Source: Rhodamnia argentea
Lineage: Eukaryota; Streptophyta; Magnoliopsida; Myrtales; Myrtaceae
Length of the DNA: 64,000 nt
NCBI RefSeq assembly: GCF_020921035.1
Contig: NC_063150.1
Coordinates: 30,551,826 to 30,615,825 of the forward strand
Direction: 5' to 3'
A program made the translations under genes and the position numbers. The notes under the pieces were generated by a model, which saw only the letters and a list, made by a program, of their open reading frames with translations, did not search any database and was not told where the DNA came from. This document shows positions 59,801 to 64,000 of this stretch, piece by piece (within the stretch, counting starts at the first letter, position 1; each line of letters opens with the position of its first letter).

Positions 59801-60555
59801 AGCCATACCAAGGTATCCCCTCCCTTACTGAGTCTTCGTGAAATCGTTGTCCCGATGCTATGGTCTGCGGCATGAAAATGAAAGAATTTAGGAAACTCGG
59901 TTGGTTGAAATTTAAGGGGCTGCTAGAGAATAGTTTCTTAATGCTAGCCTAGAGATTATGTTCTGTCTTCAAAACTGTAGTCAAACCGAGAGATTAATGT
60001 CTTACAACCTAGTCATGATCATCACTGGATACGAGGATGTGAGATTTCATTGGACTCAGTTTTCTGGGATTAACAAGTACTCGTTCAGTTTCTTCCTTCC
60101 CTCTTCCTTTTTCTCGTCTCAACTTTGCCTTTTTCGGATGATAAAGAAACATTGAATGCCTGGCTCGAGGTCAGGCATTCATGAATGATTTTTTGTTATC
60201 TTTTGAAATCTACAAATTCTGAAGCTTGAAATGTGGTGTTGAAGGTTATGACTTGAAGTGATTCTGTGTGATTCCAAGACTCAAGTTAGGTAATAATGTG
60301 ATTGATGAGAAAACAAAAAAGTCGGGGGCTAGTCCTAATAACCATGTTTTCGCATCATAACGGATCCACGGGGACCGCAACAGTCAACCCGATTTTGCTC
60401 GTTTACGTGATGTCGATCACCAACATTTGCTTGTCGAAAGTCTCTTACGCAGGTAATGAGGGAATTCGATGTATCGACGTTACGTTGAGACAATTAAGAC
60501 AGAGCCTCATCCGGTTCCTTAAGTATAAGGAAAGGACTCTGTTTTCTTAACATTG
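56880..60555. repeat. PPR tandem duplication, second unit
   Basis: Head-to-tail copy of 52980-56640. Coding DNA and 3' flank are highly similar; the upstream flanks are more diverged. Confidence 0.8.
57684..59609 (+). CDS. P-class PPR protein, restorer-of-fertility-like, copy 2
   Basis: An intact intronless 641-residue paralogue of the gene at 53775, same length and motif layout, ATG at 57684 (MRRMVNPSAL). I count 46 amino-acid differences (about 93% identity): thirteen lie in the first 83 residues (targeting region), and the rest cluster between residues 219 and 421. Seven changes fall on base-specifying positions: T246N, N276D, D346N, S351N, S386N, D416N and S421N. Long stretches are unchanged, including residues 139-218 and 422-472. 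It is expected to be mitochondrial and RNA-binding like its neighbour, but with a different preferred RNA. No stop or frameshift. Confidence 0.93.
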   Translation: MRRMVNPSALPPLLRSPSGILTHSPPVFASALLLLLLPRNVDSSLSRHFRASPSTSGLSDSTNRSQVLEYVMKLCKNGGLAKADDALHYFKVMIRLNPLPSPPCFVQLLGAAARMKHYAATIHMIERMDSMGISRNAYVLNILINCLCHLKRSDLGFSVLTKMFKLGLEPDVVTLTTLLNGLCEEDKTSQALTLVEEMQGKEFMANVFTYCVIVKGLCGSGNTSKAVWLVRNLEERGCELNVVTYNTIINGYCKEGLMVEAFGFFDCMIHQGIQPDIFAYTTLVHGLSCIGEWKQAKALLEKMIDDGIHPNVFTYNSFFLGLCRCSQWEEARVLLSEMLRGGTKPNNQTCNIILDALCKQGMTDEARCIFDSLIEMDIELNVVTYNSLINGYCLQNRMDDAATIFCLMTARKCNPNVVTYNTLINGYFGVKRVDKAMNLLREMLEKGLVPDVATYHCLMDGFFLAGNPRVAHRLFYKMLACNHINQQTYAIMLEGLCKYQQVDKAMAFFQQMKNGMGNVNIIHCNILINGLCEAGELEPARNLFNSLDAKGLRPDIVTFIAMIKGLCKAGQIREGCELLDNMNEKGCSPNDLVYTIIVLALLEDGQKARAMLTLGEMIGKGFSPNAASTAKMLSASANNAS

Positions 60556-62662
60556 ATTGAAATGTCTCTATCTCTTAAGCTACAAGGCTAATGACAGGTT
60601 TGATTCTACTATTAGGAAGTGGGTTCCTCAAAATTGGGGACCTTAACAAAGCATCCATCATAAGCCAAGATGGGAATGTTGTGAATTCACTTACGCACGA
60701 CGATCGCGAGAGCCGAAAATAGTGGTGAGCACGACGCGGCTGGAAGGCCAAACCAAGCCGAGACCGCATAGGTATGGTTTCACAAAAATAGGGTCCGGAA
60801 CCAATTCGTTGTACATATCGAAATCAAATCGAACCAAACAGTAACAATCGGTACGGTTCAATTTGACCCGCACCAAATCGGACCAAGAAAGAGATTTCGT
60901 CCACTTCAAACAACACCACAAGAGAAGAGTGGATCGTAGTTTTAATCCTGTGGTTCAAATTGAATTAACATGTGTACTTATATAGATAGATTGGCGATTT
61001 GGTTTGGTTTCAAAAATTCTCAAGCCAAACATAAACCGCACTATTGCTCTGTGTTGTGGAGTTTCTGAACCATTTTTGGAAATAACACTCAGAAGTATTT
61101 TTTGCTCATTGTAAGGGTATCCAACATGGCAAACTGAAAATCGCCAGTAGGAGATTGTTTAATTTAAGGCCGTAAACCTTGCCATGCATCATTACTCATT
61201 GGGGGTGTCAAAAATACCCGACCGGATTGATCGATCCGAAAAATTTCGAGTTTCTTCGGATCAAGTCTCGTTTCGATTTGGGTTATGGTTAAGGAAAATA
61301 GATAACCGTCGGTTCGAGTCATATATTAGGACCGACCCGAAGCACATTAAACAGAAAGAATTCTGTTTCATGATCCGTCCATACCCATGTGTTCGACTCT
61401 AGAACAAGTTACTAGGACTGAGATGTGGAGAGGATGAGGAGGAAATAAAAATAAAATAAGCCGAAAACATTCTCGAAAACCCGAACGAGCACTCCGGTTC
61501 GGATTCTGTACAAGTCGAGTCTCAAAATATGTCATTCGTGTCTGGATCAATTTAGTTCTGGTAGAAACCGGACCAAACCGGCCCGTTGATACTCGTGCTA
61601 CCTACTAGGTAAGCCTATCACTCCAACCCATCACAATACAAGTGGGAAGTCAAAACCGACGACAACACCCAAACTCGTGCCCGACTTTTACAGACTAAAC
61701 TAGGTTTTTTTTCGGGATCTAGGATTGAAATAGATTGTTGAACTTGTGATCCTCAACTTGAAGTCCTAGGTCGCCTCGATCAATCTTTGGAGTGGTACCT
61801 GAAGGCGTAACATAGCTTTTGGTTCCATTTTACCCATCAAGTCACACCACATTCCAAGAGGGGCAAAAAGGGAAAAACAACAGGAAATGAGAATCATAAT
61901 AAAATAGTCTTCATCCTCCATAATTGAGTCGGATTGGTCCCCAATTTCCCATCTTGTCGCTGAGTTGCGGCCTGCTGTTTTTTTTTTTTTTTTTTTGGGT
62001 GGTGGCCCACGTTCTCTTTCAATTATGGAGGCTGAGCTGTTTATTTTATTATTATTTTTTAAAAAAATCTTTTTAGGTGGAGCAAAGTGTTGAAAAGTCA
62101 TGACAAAATTATATGAAATGGGTCCCACTAGATGGTCCAATCCACATGGACTTGCCTCCCCACTGTTCATGGATCTTGTCCAATTGTCAGATCATAGTAA
62201 GTAATAAAAAATAAATAATAAAGAAATTTACAAAATAAGAACAATAATTAAAAAAAAATATTGACAGGCAGGTACAATACACAAGACTCTCATAGTTTCA
62301 TCATTAGTACAAAAATACATGGCATTACAAAATGGAAGGAACAAAAAACACCAAAGAGGTTAACACTTACGCATGAACATGTCTTATAAACATATTACCA
62401 ATTTCACAGGTTCTCTTTTCTTCCTTTCCCTTGACAGATCATTCAGTTCTTTCTTCTCAGACTTAATTGAGATTTAAGGAGGAAAAAGAAAAAGAGAGAA
62501 TAAGGTGTTAACCAAAAAAAAAAAGGGGCGCGATAAGAAGAAGCGTCCAAACTGCGTGCTCGATCCCCCTCTCAAGCCGGTCTGATTTCCCGGTTTCGGC
62601 GACGATCGTGAGCACGAGGGGGGACTTCAGCGCAACCGAGACACGTCGGAGCTCGGCGCCCT
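60556..62662. other. Intergenic DNA with hAT-like remnants
   Basis: About 60715-61090 and 61195-61610 have hAT-like ends (GTGGTGAGCAC; GGGTGTCAAAAATACCCG against complement of CGGCCCGTTGATACTC) and no coding capacity. A poly-T run is at 61978-61997. From about 62200 onward lies the probable 3' region of the Aux/IAA gene. Confidence 0.4.
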
Positions 62663-64000
62663 TCAGCTTCTGTTCTTGCATTTCTCTACCGCTCTTGGTG
62701 CTGCAACCGATAGCAAGTCGAAACAAATGTAAGCAAAACTCAACCGGGTTAGCCACGAAATAAAATAAAAAAAAAGAGTGCGAAATCTCGAGTACAAAGC
62801 GTAACAGCGGGTTACTAACCAAGTCCGATCGCCTCGGATCCTTTCATGATCCTCAGACGCTTGCACGAATCGACAAACATACTGCAAATTAAACAGGAAA
62901 ACTTATGTCAATCGTCATCATATATCCACATATGGTTTTGAGATTATGCAAAACTTTTGTCTCAATTATTACAAGCATAGGATGAAGAGGCACTCACTCC
63001 CAAGGCACGTCTCCCACAAGCATCCAATCACCATCCTTATCCTCATAAGTGGGGACATACTCAGACCCATTCAAGAGGTCTATCAACTTGCTCTCATTCA
63101 TGAAGTCCTTCATTCCTCCAGACCCACAATTACCTTCCCAACAACAACAACAACAACAAAATCAGAAAAATACCCAACTGAATTTCTTGAAAAATCAGTG
63201 AAAATTTTAGATTATTCTGATTTTTTTCCCCCCCAAAACAAGGAGAGAATGATTACCAATGGTGAAAGAGCTGAACATCTTGGCCAAGGCATCAGAGAGG
63301 TCTTGATAGCTCTTGTACAGCTTGAGGTCCACCTTGCGCAGATACGGCGCGCCGTCCATGCTCACTTTCACGAACGCCGCTCCGCCGGTCGCGGCGGCAG
63401 AGGCGGCGGCGCCCTTGTCCGCCTCATCGGAGCCGCTCTTCTGGACGGCCATGATGTTCTTCCGGAACGACCGCACGGGTGGCCAACCCACCACTTGCGC
63501 CCTGGCGGAAAAGTCAAAAGTGCCACGTCATGCGGTTGCAAACATAAGTACCTCCACCTCTATATTCGAACAAAAAAATAAAAATCCAAACTTTGAGCGG
63601 AAAATTCTGAAAATTTCGGACGGAATAAAATTATGGGCATTGGGTAATTTTGATGGTGGTGGTGTTCATGTTCTCTCTCTCTCTGCTTTTTTTTTATATC
63701 GAGTCATTTGGCCTTTTTCTTTGGATTATTGTTTGGTGGTCGACGGGGGGTCGAAAAAGAAGTAGATAAAGCAAAGATTCCAAATGTTTTGTACTTTTCC
63801 CATGTCTCCCCGACAATCGGCCAAAGCCACAGATGTCAATTCTATCAGGACTGCTTTGTGAGGCTTGGAATTGATGCCAAACTGCAAAAAACTCTTTTTT
63901 TTTTCCTAAAGATCCCTGGAAAAAAGATGTTCAATGGATGAGGAATAGTAACTCAAACTTACCCAGAAAGAGAAATTTTCTTGGCCGAGGAAGACCCATT
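62663..64000 (-). CDS. Aux/IAA auxin-response repressor, 3' part
   Basis: Minus-strand gene running off the right edge. Exons: 63963 to beyond 64000 (end of exon one), 63257-63501, 62998-63133, 62820-62881 and 62663-62700; all phases fit, giving 172 visible residues. Domain II, the auxin-dependent degron bound by TIR1/AFB, is [15 protein letters not shown]. Domains III/IV (PB1) show [52 protein letters not shown] and [17 protein letters not shown], ending EKCKNRS. Domain I (LxLxL, TOPLESS binding) is outside the window. The end resembles the IAA7/14/16/17 group. The protein is nuclear, binds ARF factors and represses auxin genes until degraded. The degron is unmutated. Confidence 0.95.

Overview
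The window is nuclear DNA of a flowering plant, almost certainly a eudicot. It has multi-exon genes with GT-AG introns, plant-only families (Aux/IAA, PR-4/barwin, P-class PPR of the fertility-restorer type) and a dense load of terminal-inverted-repeat (TIR) elements and solo LTRs in AT-rich DNA. I suspect a woody order such as Myrtales from the style of the repeats, but nothing I can see proves it.

Left third (1-22.8 kb): a decaying tandem array of genes for an ankyrin plus TPR protein of the Arabidopsis TPR10 (At3g04710) type. The first gene (3' part only, 465-2917) reads cleanly across all its exons. The second (7637-9617) keeps its start and splice sites but its ankyrin half is frameshifted. 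About 4 kb further on there are only TPR exons, and these lie in a roughly 6.5-kb tandem duplication (A 9.7-16.3 kb, B 16.3-22.8 kb). Each copy encodes a possible short ankyrin-less TPR protein. Insertions unique to one copy (a hAT-like element in B, a long-TIR fold-back element in A) leave the empty site visible in the other. A solo LTR with a perfect target duplication sits nested in another element at 4-7 kb.

Middle (23.4-48 kb): a PRA1-type membrane protein gene (+) converges on prefoldin subunit 4 (-), which has a nine-base first coding exon. Then comes a PR-4 (barwin) cluster on the minus strand: three decayed copies or fragments (29.9-31.4, 36.1 and 38.3 kb) and one intact gene (47.4-48.0 kb). 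The cluster is split by TIR elements, a second solo LTR and a ~7-kb En/Spm-like element. That element has arrays of a palindromic GTCGCTAATTAGCGAC-type motif near both ends, a Transposase_24-type gene, and exons resembling the N-terminus of NSUN5-type RNA methyltransferases.

Right third (48-64 kb): a partial LTR, a diverged tandem repeat holding a SINE with a 14-bp target duplication, then two intact intronless 641-residue PPR genes on a ~3.9-kb tandem duplication, and finally the 3' part of a canonical Aux/IAA gene on the minus strand.

The most interesting signals are in two recent tandem pairs. In the TPR mini-genes nearly every exon difference changes an amino acid while introns and the 3' flank are almost identical. 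In the PPR pair, amino-acid differences concentrate at the two residues of each motif that read RNA. Both suggest recent functional divergence after duplication.
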